A stretch of 64,000 nucleotides of DNA from Halocynthiibacter styelae (GCF_016123485.1 NZ_JADCKQ010000006.1:62001-126000); one strand, 5' to 3'; positions 54,266 to 63,367 are shown, numbered from the stretch's first letter. The notes: generated by a model not told the origin, from the letters alone. Made by a program: numbers and translations.

Positions 54266-56314
54266 TTAATCCGCGTGAATGGCTTCCAGGAATGCCGCGC
54301 CAAACCGATCCGCGCGTGCACCATCCATTCCGGGTACACTGGACAGCGCCGCGATCGTGTCCGGGCGGCGTTCAGCAATATGACGCAGGGTGCTTTGCGA
54401 ACAGGACAGGGGTTTATCGATACCCGTCTCACCGCGTTGCAGAGAAATATGCACCTCGGACAGGCGATCAAACAATTCACCCGAAGGGCGTCCGGCAAGC
54501 GCCTGACGCGCCGGATGCATAGGGGCGGGCTTTTCCCCGGCGATCACCTCAAGGAAGTCCGCACCATAACTGTCCAGTTTCTTTGCCCCGACTCCGGAAA
54601 TCTGCGCCATCTGATCCATATCCCCAGGGCGCAACTCTGCCATTTCAATCAGGGTGCGGTCATTGAAAATAATATAGGCTGGCACATTCGCGGCCTCTGC
54701 CAGAGCGCGGCGCTTGGCTTTCAGTGCCGACAGCAAAGGCGCATCTTCTTCAGAAACAAGCGTTTTCACCGCCGGGCGGCGGGACGTCGATTTCTTAATC
54801 GCATCTTTGCGCAATTCAATCGTTGCCTCATCCCGTAGAATGGGGCGTGCAGCCTCTGTCATGCGCAGAGCACCAAACCGTTCACGATCCGGCCGCACCA
54901 GATCATGCCCCATCATCTGGCGGAAAATCCCTTGCCATTGCTGGCGTGAATATTCCTGCCCGACACCAAAGGTCGGCAGCTTGTCATGCCCGTGATGTTC
55001 AATCTTATCGGTGGTTTTACCCAGGAGAATTTCGATCAGATGGCCAGATCCGAAATATTCCCCTGTGCGCAGAATAGCCGACAACGCCTTGCGCACGGCT
55101 GTGGTCCCATCAAAGGTTTCCGGCGGCGTCTGGCACAGGTCACAATTGCCGCAAGGTTCTGCATCTTCCCCAAAATAGGCCAGTAATTTCACACGCCGGC
55201 AGCCCAGCGATTCCGCAAGCCCCAGCAAAGCATTCAGACGCCCGTGATCCGCCATGCGGCGTTCGGCCGGGGCCAGACCTTCATCAATCTGCGTGCGACG
55301 AAACCGGATATCATCCGCACCATATAACGTCAGGGTTTCCGCAGGTGCGCCATCCCGTCCACCCCGGCCAATTTCCTGATAATAGGCCTCAATCGATTTC
55401 GGCAAATCCGCATGCGCAACCCAACGCACATCGGGCTTATCGACCCCCATACCAAAAGCCACCGTCGCCGCAACAACCAGACCATCTTCCCGCTGAAAGC
55501 GATTTTCCACACTGCGGCGATCTTCGGCTTCCATACCGCCATGATAATGGCAGGCCACATGCCCGGCATCGTTCAAAGCCTTCGCCAGGGATTCGGTCTT
55601 TGCCCGCGTACCGCAATAAACAATACCGGATTGCCCTTTGCGTGCAGCCGCGAATTCCAGGATCTGATTGCGTGGCTGATTTTTCGACCGGAAGGCGAGG
55701 TGCAGATTGGGCCGGTCAAACCCATGCAGGAAGGTTTTCGGGGGCACGTCATCGAACAGGCGTGTGACAATTTCAGCCCGGGTTTCTTCATCTGCTGTTG
55801 CTGTAAACGCCGCCACCGGCACGTTCAGAGATTTCCGCAACTCACCAATACGCAGGTAATCCGGGCGAAAATCATGCCCCCACTGGCTAACGCAATGGGC
55901 TTCGTCCACCGCAATCATGGTGCAATTTGAACGTTGTAACATGTTCTGCGTTGCACCCGATGCCAGCCGTTCCGGCGCAAGGTAAAGCAACTTCAGCCGC
56001 CCATCACGCAAGGCATCAAACACAGCGTCGGTTTCTTCATCGGTGTTTTGTGAGGTCAGCGCGCCCGCCTCAACCCCCGCTTCGCGCAGGGCACGTACCT
56101 GATCACGCATCAGCGCAATCAGTGGGGAAATCACCACCGTCACGCCATCGCGACAGAGGGCAGGCAACTGAAAGCAAAGGGACTTCCCGCCACCCGTTGG
56201 CATAATCGCCAGGGTGTTTTCACCTTCAAACACAGCTTGAACCACCTCGGCCTGACCGGGGCGGAAATCAGCAAAGCCGAAAACAGAAGAAAGTTGATCG
56301 CGAAGCGCCTGCAT
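54266..56314 (-). CDS. recQ: ATP-dependent DNA helicase RecQ
   Basis: 682 residues. Helicase motifs: MPTGGGKSLCFQLPA (motif I), MIAVDEAHCVSQWGHDFRPDY (II and aromatic loop), FTATAD (III) and QEIGRGGRDG (VI). The zinc region has CGNCDLCQTPPETF, followed by an RQC domain and a C-terminal HRDC domain (RRALAEAANVPAYIIFNDRTL). Full bacterial RecQ layout. Function: unwinding of recombination intermediates. yggT lies upstream on the same strand, 61 bp away. Confidence 0.96.
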   Translation of the reverse strand: MQALRDQLSSVFGFADFRPGQAEVVQAVFEGENTLAIMPTGGGKSLCFQLPALCRDGVTVVISPLIALMRDQVRALREAGVEAGALTSQNTDEETDAVFDALRDGRLKLLYLAPERLASGATQNMLQRSNCTMIAVDEAHCVSQWGHDFRPDYLRIGELRKSLNVPVAAFTATADEETRAEIVTRLFDDVPPKTFLHGFDRPNLHLAFRSKNQPRNQILEFAAARKGQSGIVYCGTRAKTESLAKALNDAGHVACHYHGGMEAEDRRSVENRFQREDGLVVAATVAFGMGVDKPDVRWVAHADLPKSIEAYYQEIGRGGRDGAPAETLTLYGADDIRFRRTQIDEGLAPAERRMADHGRLNALLGLAESLGCRRVKLLAYFGEDAEPCGNCDLCQTPPETFDGTTAVRKALSAILRTGEYFGSGHLIEILLGKTTDKIEHHGHDKLPTFGVGQEYSRQQWQGIFRQMMGHDLVRPDRERFGALRMTEAARPILRDEATIELRKDAIKKSTSRRPAVKTLVSEEDAPLLSALKAKRRALAEAANVPAYIIFNDRTLIEMAELRPGDMDQMAQISGVGAKKLDSYGADFLEVIAGEKPAPMHPARQALAGRPSGELFDRLSEVHISLQRGETGIDKPLSCSQSTLRHIAERRPDTIAALSSVPGMDGARADRFGAAFLEAIHAD

Positions 56315-56375
56315 TGCCCGTGTGTTTTATCTGGTGTTTAGCCGGTTATCACACAGGCAGGATTCGGCAGCAAGC

Positions 56376-56663
56376 TTAGTAACGCAGGCCGAAGATCGCA
56401 GGCAGGATAATAGAACGCAGCGCAATCAGCCCGATAAAGGCCACCAGAGGTGCCAGATCAAGCGGGCGTGTATCCGGCAGAACCCGGCGAATGGGCGCAT
56501 AAACCGGTTCCAGAAGACGATTCAGACCAGTCCAAAGCTGCCAGACAAACGGTTGTTGCGTGTTCAGCACCTGAAAACTGATCAGCCAGGACATGATAAT
56601 ATGTGCAATCATGATCATCCAGGCGACACCAAGGATCAGCTGCAGCAAGTCATAAATTATCAT
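56376..56663 (-). CDS. YggT-family membrane protein
   Basis: 95 residues from ATG 56663, preceded by AGGAG; a longer in-frame start lacks resemblance. Two YggT-like helices (IIYDLLQLILGVAWMIMIAHIIMSWL and LDLAPLVAFIGLIALRSIILPAI) are present with the QPFVWQLWTGLNRLLEPVYAPIR loop between them. Members are thought to help in cell division or osmotic response. Confidence 0.9.
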   Translation of the reverse strand: MIIYDLLQLILGVAWMIMIAHIIMSWLISFQVLNTQQPFVWQLWTGLNRLLEPVYAPIRRVLPDTRPLDLAPLVAFIGLIALRSIILPAIFGLRY

Positions 56664-56784
56664 TTCATCCGGCTCCTGTAATTCGTTCCCTATGCAGTTA
56701 GGCAATCTCAGGCCCTCACGCAAGGTTATGCTGGAAGTTTCCGCATTTCGCGTTAACGACAGGGAAAACCAGCAGGAGTTTCCG

Positions 56785-57336
56785 ATGTATCCTATTTTCC
56801 GAATGATAAAAGGCGTAGCCCAAAGTTTGCGCGCTGAGAAACTCGACTTTTTTGACACCCATGTTTCTCATCACATCTGCTGGCCCTGGGATCTGGATTT
56901 CTGGTTTGAACTGAACAATGGCCGCACATTGACCCTGTTTGACCTTGGCCGTGTGCCCCATTCGATCCGGATCGGTATCATTGGGCTGGTACGCAAAAAA
57001 GGCTGGGCCATGGCGGTTGCGGGCGTTTCTGTGCGCTATCGCAAACGGGTACGCGCCTTTCACAAGGTTGAAATGCACACACGTCTGATTGGCTGGGACG
57101 AACGTTTTGTTTACATGGAGCAAAGCCTGTGGCGCAAAGGGGAATGCACCTGCAATATGCTGTTGCGTGCTGCGGTGACCGATAAAAACGGGATTGTTGC
57201 GCCGCAAAAAGTTCCCGAAGCCATGGGCATTGATCTGCAAAGCCCCGAGCTGCCCGCCTGGGTTCAGTCCTGGATTGCTGCGGATGCCGAACGTCCCTGG
57301 CCACCAGAGCCAAACCCACATGAAACGCGCCCGTAA
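56785..57336 (+). CDS. Hotdog-fold acyl-CoA thioesterase-like protein
   Basis: 183 residues from ATG 56785 (AGGAG 8 nt before it). CWPWDLDFWFELNNGRTLTLFDLGR matches the 4HBT_2/THEM6-like consensus pwDiDxxxHmNNgrYxxlxDlgR. A domain for acyl-CoA hydrolysis is likely but the substrate is unknown. It runs in the same direction as the MFS gene 78 bp downstream. Confidence 0.82.
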   Translation: MYPIFRMIKGVAQSLRAEKLDFFDTHVSHHICWPWDLDFWFELNNGRTLTLFDLGRVPHSIRIGIIGLVRKKGWAMAVAGVSVRYRKRVRAFHKVEMHTRLIGWDERFVYMEQSLWRKGECTCNMLLRAAVTDKNGIVAPQKVPEAMGIDLQSPELPAWVQSWIAADAERPWPPEPNPHETRP

Positions 57337-57414
57337 GGCAGGATTGAATGCAAGCCTTGCCTCTTTAACCATTTCCCTGTCTTATCGCTGAAACAGTAAA
57401 ACAGGGGCGACGGT

Positions 57415-58749
57415 TTGGCCGAAATTTCTTTGCGCAAAAAAATCTGGGGCTGGTTCTTTTTTGACTGGGCCAGCCAGCCTTACAACACCCTGCTGCTGAC
57501 CTTCATCTTTGGCCCCTACATCAAATCCATCGTCGGCGATGGTGCCGAAGCCCAGGCGCTTTGGGGCTGGTATGTCGGCATGGCCGGGCTGATCATTGCC
57601 TTCACAGCACCGGTTCTGGGTGCAATCGCAGATAATTCGGGCAACCGCGTGCGTTGGATCTGGTTGTTTTCTGCGATGTATGTTGTGGGTTCTGCCGGTC
57701 TCTGGATCGCGGCCCCGGATGCGCTGAACATCAACCTTGTGATGACCTTCTTTATTGTCGGTCTGATCGGGATGGAATTTGCGACGATCTTTACCAACTC
57801 TATGCTTCCAGATCTTGGCCCACGTGAAGAAGTTGGGCGCATTTCCGGTAACGGCTGGGCCTTTGGCTATATCGGCGGGCTGATTGCCCTGGTTATTATG
57901 CTGCTGTGCTTTGCAGAACAAGGGAACGGCAAAACTCTGATCGGAATTGATCCGCTGTTCGGGTTTGATGCGGAGCAACGCGAAGGCACGCGTTTCGTTG
58001 GGCCCCTGACGGCGATCTGGTTCGTTCTTGGCATGATCCCCTTCTTCCTCTGGGTCAAAGACCCAAAGCAAACCACTGTCTCTGTATTTAAAATCACTGA
58101 TGCTCTGAAATCCCTTCGTCAGACCCTGTCGCAACTGCCTTCCCAGCGCAGCCTTGCCGCTTATCTTGCGTCATCCATGTTCTACCGCGATGCACTGAAC
58201 GGGATTTTCACATTTGGCGGTCTCTACGCCGCTGGCGTCCTGGAATGGAGCGTCGTAGATACGGGTATTTTCGGTATTCTCGCCATCATCACCGGCGCAA
58301 TCTTTGCCTGGATCGGTGGGCGGGCCGACCAGAAATATGGCCCAAAACCGGTTATAGCCATTTGCGTTCTGATCCTGACAGTGGTTGCAATCCTTGTGGT
58401 CTTTGTGAACCGCGAAAGCGTGTTTGGGATTGCCGTTGATGAAACATCCAGCCTGCCAGACATCGCCTTTTATGTCCTTGGTGGCACCATTGGCGCGGCA
58501 GGCGGTGCCCTGCAATCGGCCAGCCGTACAATGATGGTGCGCCAGGCCAATCCGGAACGTATGACCGAAGCCTTCGGGCTTTATGCGCTGGCAGGTAAGG
58601 CGACGTCTTTCCTGGCCCCCTTCCTGATTTTCTTTGTCACCAGCGCAACCGGCAGCCAGGTCCTGGGCATTACTCCGCTTATCGCACTGTTCCTGATTGG
58701 TCTTGTGCTGCTCATCTGGGTTAAACCGGATGGCGAAGAGTACCCGTAA
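57415..58749 (+). CDS. UMF1/Atg22-type MFS transporter
   Basis: 444 residues, twelve predicted helices. It begins KKIWGWFFFDWASQPYNTLLLTFIFG, the UMF1-family start seen in Atg22-like permeases, and has paired MFS motifs such as GAIADNSGNRVRW. The second half starts near SLAAYLASSMFYRDALNGIF. Start is TTG 57415 with AGGGG 8 nt before it. Substrate unknown; Atg22 homologues move amino acids. mepA follows 12 bp downstream. Confidence 0.9.
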   Translation: MAEISLRKKIWGWFFFDWASQPYNTLLLTFIFGPYIKSIVGDGAEAQALWGWYVGMAGLIIAFTAPVLGAIADNSGNRVRWIWLFSAMYVVGSAGLWIAAPDALNINLVMTFFIVGLIGMEFATIFTNSMLPDLGPREEVGRISGNGWAFGYIGGLIALVIMLLCFAEQGNGKTLIGIDPLFGFDAEQREGTRFVGPLTAIWFVLGMIPFFLWVKDPKQTTVSVFKITDALKSLRQTLSQLPSQRSLAAYLASSMFYRDALNGIFTFGGLYAAGVLEWSVVDTGIFGILAIITGAIFAWIGGRADQKYGPKPVIAICVLILTVVAILVVFVNRESVFGIAVDETSSLPDIAFYVLGGTIGAAGGALQSASRTMMVRQANPERMTEAFGLYALAGKATSFLAPFLIFFVTSATGSQVLGITPLIALFLIGLVLLIWVKPDGEEYP

Positions 58750-58761
58750 CGAGGTTATTTT

Positions 58762-59637
58762 ATGAAACATCTATTGCTTTCAGCTATTCTGGCTCTGGCC
58801 ACTACCCTTCCCGGCACGGTTCAGGCACAAAACACACCCGCCAAACAACTGTTCGGCGCCCATGATGATGGCTCGCGCCAGCGTGGACGGTCCCATGGGT
58901 CTTATGCCCGGGGTTGTCTTGCCGGTGGTGAAGAACTGGCGGAAACCGGCCCCACATGGCAGGCCATGCGCCTGTCGCGCAACCGCAACTGGGGCCATCC
59001 GCGCACCGTTGATTTCATTCAACGCCTGTCCCGCGAAGCTGATCGCATTGGCTGGAATGGCCTTTATATCGGAGATATTTCCCAACCTCGTGGCGGCCCG
59101 ATGCTGTCCGGTCACCGTTCGCATCAGATCGGCCTTGATGTCGATATCTGGATGCGGCCTGCGATGAACCTCAACCTTTCGCGCAACCGTCGCGAAAACA
59201 TCAGCTCCATTTCCATGCGTCGCGCGGGTGGTGCCTATGTGAACGATGAATGGACACCAGAACATCACGCGATCATCCGCGCTGCGGCCCAGGATCCGGA
59301 AGTCGCCCGGATCTTTGTTTTTCCTGGCGCAAAAGTACAGATGTGTAACGATGAAACCGGCGATCGCAGCTGGTTGCGTAAAGTGCGCCCCTGGTGGGGA
59401 CACCATTATCATTTCCACGTGCGCCTGCGCTGTCAGCGCGGATCGCGGAACTGCGAAAACCAGGATGCCCCGCCCCGTGGCGATGGCTGTGCCGATGCAC
59501 AGACCTGGGTTGATAACATCCTGAACCCACCACCCCCACAGCCCCGTGATCCCAACGCACCGGCCCCACGCCGACGCGGCGAGCTGACATTGGCAGACTT
59601 GCCTCAACAATGTTCCGGCGTGTTGGAATCGCGTTAA
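58762..59637 (+). CDS. mepA: Penicillin-insensitive murein endopeptidase
   Basis: Periplasmic LAS-type metallopeptidase that cuts D-Ala-meso-DAP cross-links. 291 residues with a signal peptide (AILALATTLPGTVQA). Zinc ligands are in GHRSHQIGLDVDIW and in WWGHHYHFHVRL. Six or more Cys (for example RGCLAGG, VQMCND, RGSRNCEN, GCADAQ) support disulfides. The C-terminus has a Pro-rich tail. It overlaps the next gene by 28 nt. Confidence 0.95.
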   Translation: MKHLLLSAILALATTLPGTVQAQNTPAKQLFGAHDDGSRQRGRSHGSYARGCLAGGEELAETGPTWQAMRLSRNRNWGHPRTVDFIQRLSREADRIGWNGLYIGDISQPRGGPMLSGHRSHQIGLDVDIWMRPAMNLNLSRNRRENISSISMRRAGGAYVNDEWTPEHHAIIRAAAQDPEVARIFVFPGAKVQMCNDETGDRSWLRKVRPWWGHHYHFHVRLRCQRGSRNCENQDAPPRGDGCADAQTWVDNILNPPPPQPRDPNAPAPRRRGELTLADLPQQCSGVLESR

Positions 59638-60503
59638 GCCTGCTGGTTGCGGCGGCTGCCCTGGCGCAGGCCCCGCAACAGCACGCAAACACGGCAATCC
59701 TGGTGAAAACTTATCTGCCCGGCAATCTGATTGCCGGGTTTGGCGGTTTATCAGGACTGGAAATCAGTTCCGACGGGACTGCCTTTTTCGCCCTCAGTGA
59801 TCGCAGCCTGCTATTTGAAGGACAGTTTTCCCGCACAGACGGAATCATCACCGATGTTTTGGTGCGGAATCCCTGGCAATTGCGTGATGGCGCAGGCCAG
59901 GTTTTCCGGGGAAAATCTGGCGATAGCGAAGGGTTGGCCCTGACTGACAGCGGTGATCTTCTGATTTCCTTTGAAGGCATCCCGCGCCTGTCGCTTGTGC
60001 CGGAAAAACAACCGGATCAGATCAATCTGCACCGCTACCCTCGCCCGGATACCTTCCGCCGCATGCCTGAGAATGCATCACTTGAAGCCCTGGCGGTGGA
60101 CGGTTCCGGCGTATTCTACACCCTGCCCGAAGATACGCGCGATGACAGCGATTTCCCGGTCTGGCGGTTCGATGGCAGTGACTGGGATCAGCCTTTCAGC
60201 ATTCCCCGACTTGGGTCTTTCCTGCCGGTTGGCGCAGATTTCGGGCCTGACGGTATGTTTTACCTACTGGAACGTCGCATTGCTTTGCCGGGGTTTGCCA
60301 GCCGCGTCCGACGATTTGAGATCTCAGGAGATCAGATCAGCACTGGAGAAACCATCCTTGAGTCGCACCCCGGCGAACATGATAACCTGGAAGGGATCGC
60401 CCTCTGGCGCGACGATCAGGACCGCATCCGCATCACCATGGTGTCAGACAACAACTATTTCATTCTGCAACGCACCGAATTCGTTGAATACATGATCCCT
60501 TGA
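59610..60503 (+). CDS. Exported esterase-like phytase-domain protein
   Basis: 297 residues. A signal peptide (GIALSLLVAAAALAQA) is followed by a beta-propeller-like domain of the 'esterase-like activity of phytase' family: FGGLSGLEISSDGTAFFALSDRS, GDSEGLALTDSGDLLISFE, and HDNLEGIALWRDDQDRIRITMVSDNNY near the end. It may hydrolyse phosphate or carboxyl esters outside the cytoplasm. It overlaps mepA by 28 nt and is probably coupled to it. Confidence 0.85.
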   Translation: MFRRVGIALSLLVAAAALAQAPQQHANTAILVKTYLPGNLIAGFGGLSGLEISSDGTAFFALSDRSLLFEGQFSRTDGIITDVLVRNPWQLRDGAGQVFRGKSGDSEGLALTDSGDLLISFEGIPRLSLVPEKQPDQINLHRYPRPDTFRRMPENASLEALAVDGSGVFYTLPEDTRDDSDFPVWRFDGSDWDQPFSIPRLGSFLPVGADFGPDGMFYLLERRIALPGFASRVRRFEISGDQISTGETILESHPGEHDNLEGIALWRDDQDRIRITMVSDNNYFILQRTEFVEYMIP

Positions 60504-60534
60504 TTTATCCGCACGCAGCATGCTAAAGCGCGCC

Positions 60535-60587
60535 GTCCCGTATGAGATGGGGCCGAGTTCTCCGCTACCTTGATAAAACGGGATCAA
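60535..60587 (+). promoter_or_regulatory. Possible pseudoknotted leader of the queuosine-precursor transporter gene
   Basis: TTGAT / ATCAA make a 5-bp hairpin (60570-60587) whose loop AAAACGGG contains the ribosome site. Upstream GTCCCGT (60535-60541) is complementary to ACGGGAT, which spans that loop, so a pseudoknot or alternate pairing could hide the start of translation. This would suit a preQ1-sensing RNA, but it does not match the known preQ1 consensus that I recall. Confidence 0.35.
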
Positions 60588-60590
60588 ATC

Positions 60591-61232
60591 ATGACACGTC
60601 TTATTCCTGGCATCATTGCCATGGCTGCCATTGTGGTTGCCTCAAACATCCTGGTTCAGTTCCTGCTGCTTGACGGCCTGCTGACATGGGGTGCCTTCAC
60701 CTATCCTTTCGCCTTCCTCGTCACTGACCTGATGAACCGCATCTATGGCGCCCCTGCCGCCCGCAAAGTTGTGCTGGTGGGTTTCATCACCGGTGTGGTC
60801 TGTTCCCTGATTGGCAGCCAGATCATGCTGCAAGGCGACGGCTTTGAATTTGCCGCCGTGCCGCTGCGTGTGGCTGTTGCGTCCGGCATCGCCTTCTTCT
60901 GTGCGCAGATGCTGGATGTTGCGATCTTTGATCGTCTGCGCGAAGGCAGCTGGTGGCGCGCGCCCCTGGCATCAACCTTTATCGGTTCCATCGTGGACAC
61001 GGCACTGTTCTTCACCATCGCGTTTTCTGCTTCTGTCACTTTCTTTGGCGAGAATGCCGACGCTGCGATCAACTGGGCCTGGGGCCCTGCGCCCTTCCTG
61101 ATGGCTGGTCCTGAAGCGCCGCTTTGGGTGACACTGGCGGTGGCTGACTGGCTGGTAAAGGTTACTATCGCGTTAATCGCACTGATCCCATTCCGCCTGT
61201 TCATCACAAAAGTTTCACCAAATGCTGCGTGA
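60591..61232 (+). CDS. Queuosine precursor transporter (VUT/YhhQ family)
   Basis: 213 residues from ATG 60591 (GGGAT site), six predicted helices. Family signatures are WGAFTYPFAFLVTDLMNRIYG and RKVVLVGFITGVV near the start, with SGIAFFCAQMLDVAIFDRLR and PLASTFIGSIVDTALFFTIAF in the second half. It imports preQ0/preQ1 or related bases for tRNA queuosine. The seven in-frame codons before 60591 are within the leader. Confidence 0.93.
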   Translation: MTRLIPGIIAMAAIVVASNILVQFLLLDGLLTWGAFTYPFAFLVTDLMNRIYGAPAARKVVLVGFITGVVCSLIGSQIMLQGDGFEFAAVPLRVAVASGIAFFCAQMLDVAIFDRLREGSWWRAPLASTFIGSIVDTALFFTIAFSASVTFFGENADAAINWAWGPAPFLMAGPEAPLWVTLAVADWLVKVTIALIALIPFRLFITKVSPNAA

Positions 61233-61300
61233 AAAGTTTTGACAAACACAAAATCTGTGGCAACCTGATGGTGTGAATAACAACCAGAAAGGAGGTGCCA

Positions 61301-61369
61301 ATGATTATTGGGAAACAGGAGCAGCTGGTAAAGGTTACGAACGGGGGCGCTTGCGTCAGGCAAACCTGA
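61301..61369 (+). CDS. Possible 22-residue peptide with an unusually strong ribosome site
   Basis: ATG 61301 is preceded by AGAAAGGAGGTG (61286-61297), a 12-nt perfect match to the 16S 3' end. The product begins MIIGKQEQLVKVTNGG and ends CVRQT, and its stop codon lies in a 9-bp hairpin. A longer in-frame alternative in another frame (GTG 61273, 70 residues) is less plausible because it lacks this ribosome site. Possible roles are a leader peptide, a small protein, or a decoy in an RNA regulator. Confidence 0.4.
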   Translation: MIIGKQEQLVKVTNGGACVRQT

Positions 61370-61373
61370 CGCA
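61352..61373 (+). other. Hairpin spanning the stop codon of the small frame
   Basis: TGCGTCAGG and CCTGACGCA form a perfect 9-bp stem around CAAA; the TGA stop of the 22-codon frame is in the 3' arm. No T-run follows. Confidence 0.7.
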
Positions 61374-61429
61374 GTTCAACCCGGCTCCGGGCGCCTTTTG
61401 GCCCTGCTTGCCACCTCCACTTCTCGAGA

Positions 61430-61467
61430 AGAGCCCCTGCGATGTTCCCGCGGGGGCTCTTTCATTT
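61430..61467 (+). terminator. Rho-independent terminator before arfB
   Basis: GAGCCCC-T-GCG pairs with CGC-G-GGGGCTC around a 7-nt loop, then TTTCATTT. It would end a short transcript of the 61286-61430 region and lies 27 bp before arfB. Confidence 0.85.
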
Positions 61468-61494
61468 CCCGGGACTGCCCCTTAGGTTAACGAA

Positions 61495-61914
61495 ATGCGT
61501 ATCAATGACGACATAACCATTGCCGACTGGGAACTTTCTGAAAGCTTCACGCGGTCTTCCGGTCCCGGCGGGCAAAATGTGAACAAGGTTTCAACAGCTG
61601 TAGAACTGCGCTTTGAAGCCGCCAGCAGCCCCAATCTGCCTGGTCCTGTGAAAGCCCGCCTGAAACGTCTGGCCGGGCGGCGCTGGACGCTGGAAGGTGC
61701 ATTGATCCTGCGTGTGGAAGACACGCGCAGTCAGGCCCGCAACCGCGACATCGCCCGCGAACGTCTGGCGGAACTGATTATCAAAGCCCTTGAACGCCCC
61801 AAACGACGGATCGCGACAAAACCCACACTGGGTTCAAAACGCCGCCGTATGGATGCCAAGACACGACGCGGTTCGGTGAAAAACCTGCGCGGAAAGGTGA
61901 ACCCGGATGACTGA
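61495..61914 (+). CDS. arfB: Alternative ribosome-rescue factor ArfB
   Basis: Peptidyl-tRNA hydrolase that frees stalled ribosomes. 139 residues, normal length. The GGQ motif is in SSGPGGQNVNKVSTAVEL near residue 26. The C-terminal tail is long, basic and disordered (PKRRIATKPTLGSKRRRMDAKT), as needed to enter the empty mRNA channel. selO overlaps its last 8 nt. The gene is preceded by a terminator, so a promoter in the 27-bp gap or read-through is needed. Confidence 0.95.
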   Translation: MRINDDITIADWELSESFTRSSGPGGQNVNKVSTAVELRFEAASSPNLPGPVKARLKRLAGRRWTLEGALILRVEDTRSQARNRDIARERLAELIIKALERPKRRIATKPTLGSKRRRMDAKTRRGSVKNLRGKVNPDD

Positions 61915-63367
61915 CGCCCTGAATATACCGCTGGAAAACAGCTATGCCGAAGACCTGCCCGGATTTTCCGTCTCCTGGAGCGGTGAGATGGTGCCAAAGC
62001 CGGAAATCGCCCTGTTCAATGACGCGCTTGCCGCGGAACTGGGGCTTGAAGCACTGAATTCTCCCGAGGGTGCGCAGATCCTGACTGGTGCAAAAACCCT
62101 GCCCGCCTCAAAACCCCTCGCCATGGCTTATGCCGGACATCAGTTTGGGAATTTCTCCCCCCAGCTGGGCGATGGTCGGGCCTTGTTGCTGGGTGAAGTG
62201 ATGAAAGATGGTCTGCGTTTTGATCTGCACCTGAAAGGGTCCGGCAAAACGCCATTTTCCCGCCGGGGTGATGGCAAGGCCGTGATTGGCCCGGTTTTGC
62301 GGGAATACATCATGGGCGAAGCCATGCACGCCCTTGGCATCCCCACCACACGCGCCCTGGCCGCCTGCACCACCGGTGAAGACATCCTGCGTCAGAACGG
62401 GCGGGAACCCGGTGCCGTGCTGGCCCGGATCGCATCCAGCCATATCCGCGTTGGCACCTTTCAGTTTTTCGCCGCCCGCCAGGAGGTAGATCGTCTGAAA
62501 CAGCTCGCGGATTATACGATCGCGCGTCACGATCCGGATCTGGCCGGACAGGAAGATCGCTATCTTCAACTGCTTATCCGTGTGGCAGACCGGCAGGCAA
62601 AACTTATGGCCCAATGGATGGCGGTGGGCTTTGTGCATGGCGTTATGAACACCGACAATATGACGATTTCCGGCGAAACCATTGATTACGGTCCTTGCGC
62701 CTTCATGGACACCTACGATCCGCAGACGCTTTTCAGTTCCATCGACCACGCCGGGCGTTACGCCTATGGCCGCCAACCCCTGATGGCGCAATGGAACCTC
62801 GCACGCTTTGCTGAAAGCCTGCTGGATCTGATCGCACCTGATGATGCGGACAAGGCCATTCAGCTGGCCGGGGATGTGGTGAATGATTTCATGGGGAAAC
62901 ACCTGCGGTACTGGCAGGATCTGATACGCGCAAAGATCGGGCTGCACGGCCAGGGGGATGATGATCAGAAACTTCTGTCTGATCTGTTTCAGCTTCTGGA
63001 AGGCGCTGATGTTGATTACACGTCCTTCTTCCGCAATCTCCCAGATGCAGAACAGACGGCCGCCCTGTTCGCTGAACCTTCCGCTATCACGGCCTGGCAT
63101 GCACGCTGGCAAAACCGTATCGCGCAGGAAAGCCGGTCAACTGACGCAGTTTTCACCACAATGAATACGGTAAACCCGCTGTATATCCCGCGCAATCATA
63201 TGGTTGAAAGCGCCCTGCAAGAGGCAACAGACACAGGCGATCTGACCCAGGCCAGACGCCTGATCGACGTGCTGTCAAATCCGTTTACTGAACAGCACAA
63301 CGCCGAAACCTACACGCGACCAGCACCAGAGAACAGCGCCCCTTACCGCACCTTCTGCGGCACGTGA
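61907..63367 (+). CDS. selO: Protein adenylyltransferase SelO
   Basis: Pseudokinase-fold enzyme that transfers AMP to Ser/Thr/Tyr of redox proteins. 486 residues, normal length. Visible signatures are YAGHQFGNFSPQLGDGRALLLGE, LKGSGKTPFSRRGDGKAV and HGVMNTDNMTISGETIDYGPC, holding the nucleotide- and metal-binding residues. The C-terminus ends CGT with a Cys that is selenocysteine in some eukaryotic copies. It overlaps arfB by 8 nt and converges on the next gene with no gap. Confidence 0.95.
   Translation: MTDALNIPLENSYAEDLPGFSVSWSGEMVPKPEIALFNDALAAELGLEALNSPEGAQILTGAKTLPASKPLAMAYAGHQFGNFSPQLGDGRALLLGEVMKDGLRFDLHLKGSGKTPFSRRGDGKAVIGPVLREYIMGEAMHALGIPTTRALAACTTGEDILRQNGREPGAVLARIASSHIRVGTFQFFAARQEVDRLKQLADYTIARHDPDLAGQEDRYLQLLIRVADRQAKLMAQWMAVGFVHGVMNTDNMTISGETIDYGPCAFMDTYDPQTLFSSIDHAGRYAYGRQPLMAQWNLARFAESLLDLIAPDDADKAIQLAGDVVNDFMGKHLRYWQDLIRAKIGLHGQGDDDQKLLSDLFQLLEGADVDYTSFFRNLPDAEQTAALFAEPSAITAWHARWQNRIAQESRSTDAVFTTMNTVNPLYIPRNHMVESALQEATDTGDLTQARRLIDVLSNPFTEQHNAETYTRPAPENSAPYRTFCGT

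Noticed and set aside
61273-61485. A 70-codon frame overlapping the small unit before arfB
   Set aside because: Its GTG start has no good ribosome site and it runs through the terminator stem; the 22-codon frame with the perfect ribosome site is a better candidate.
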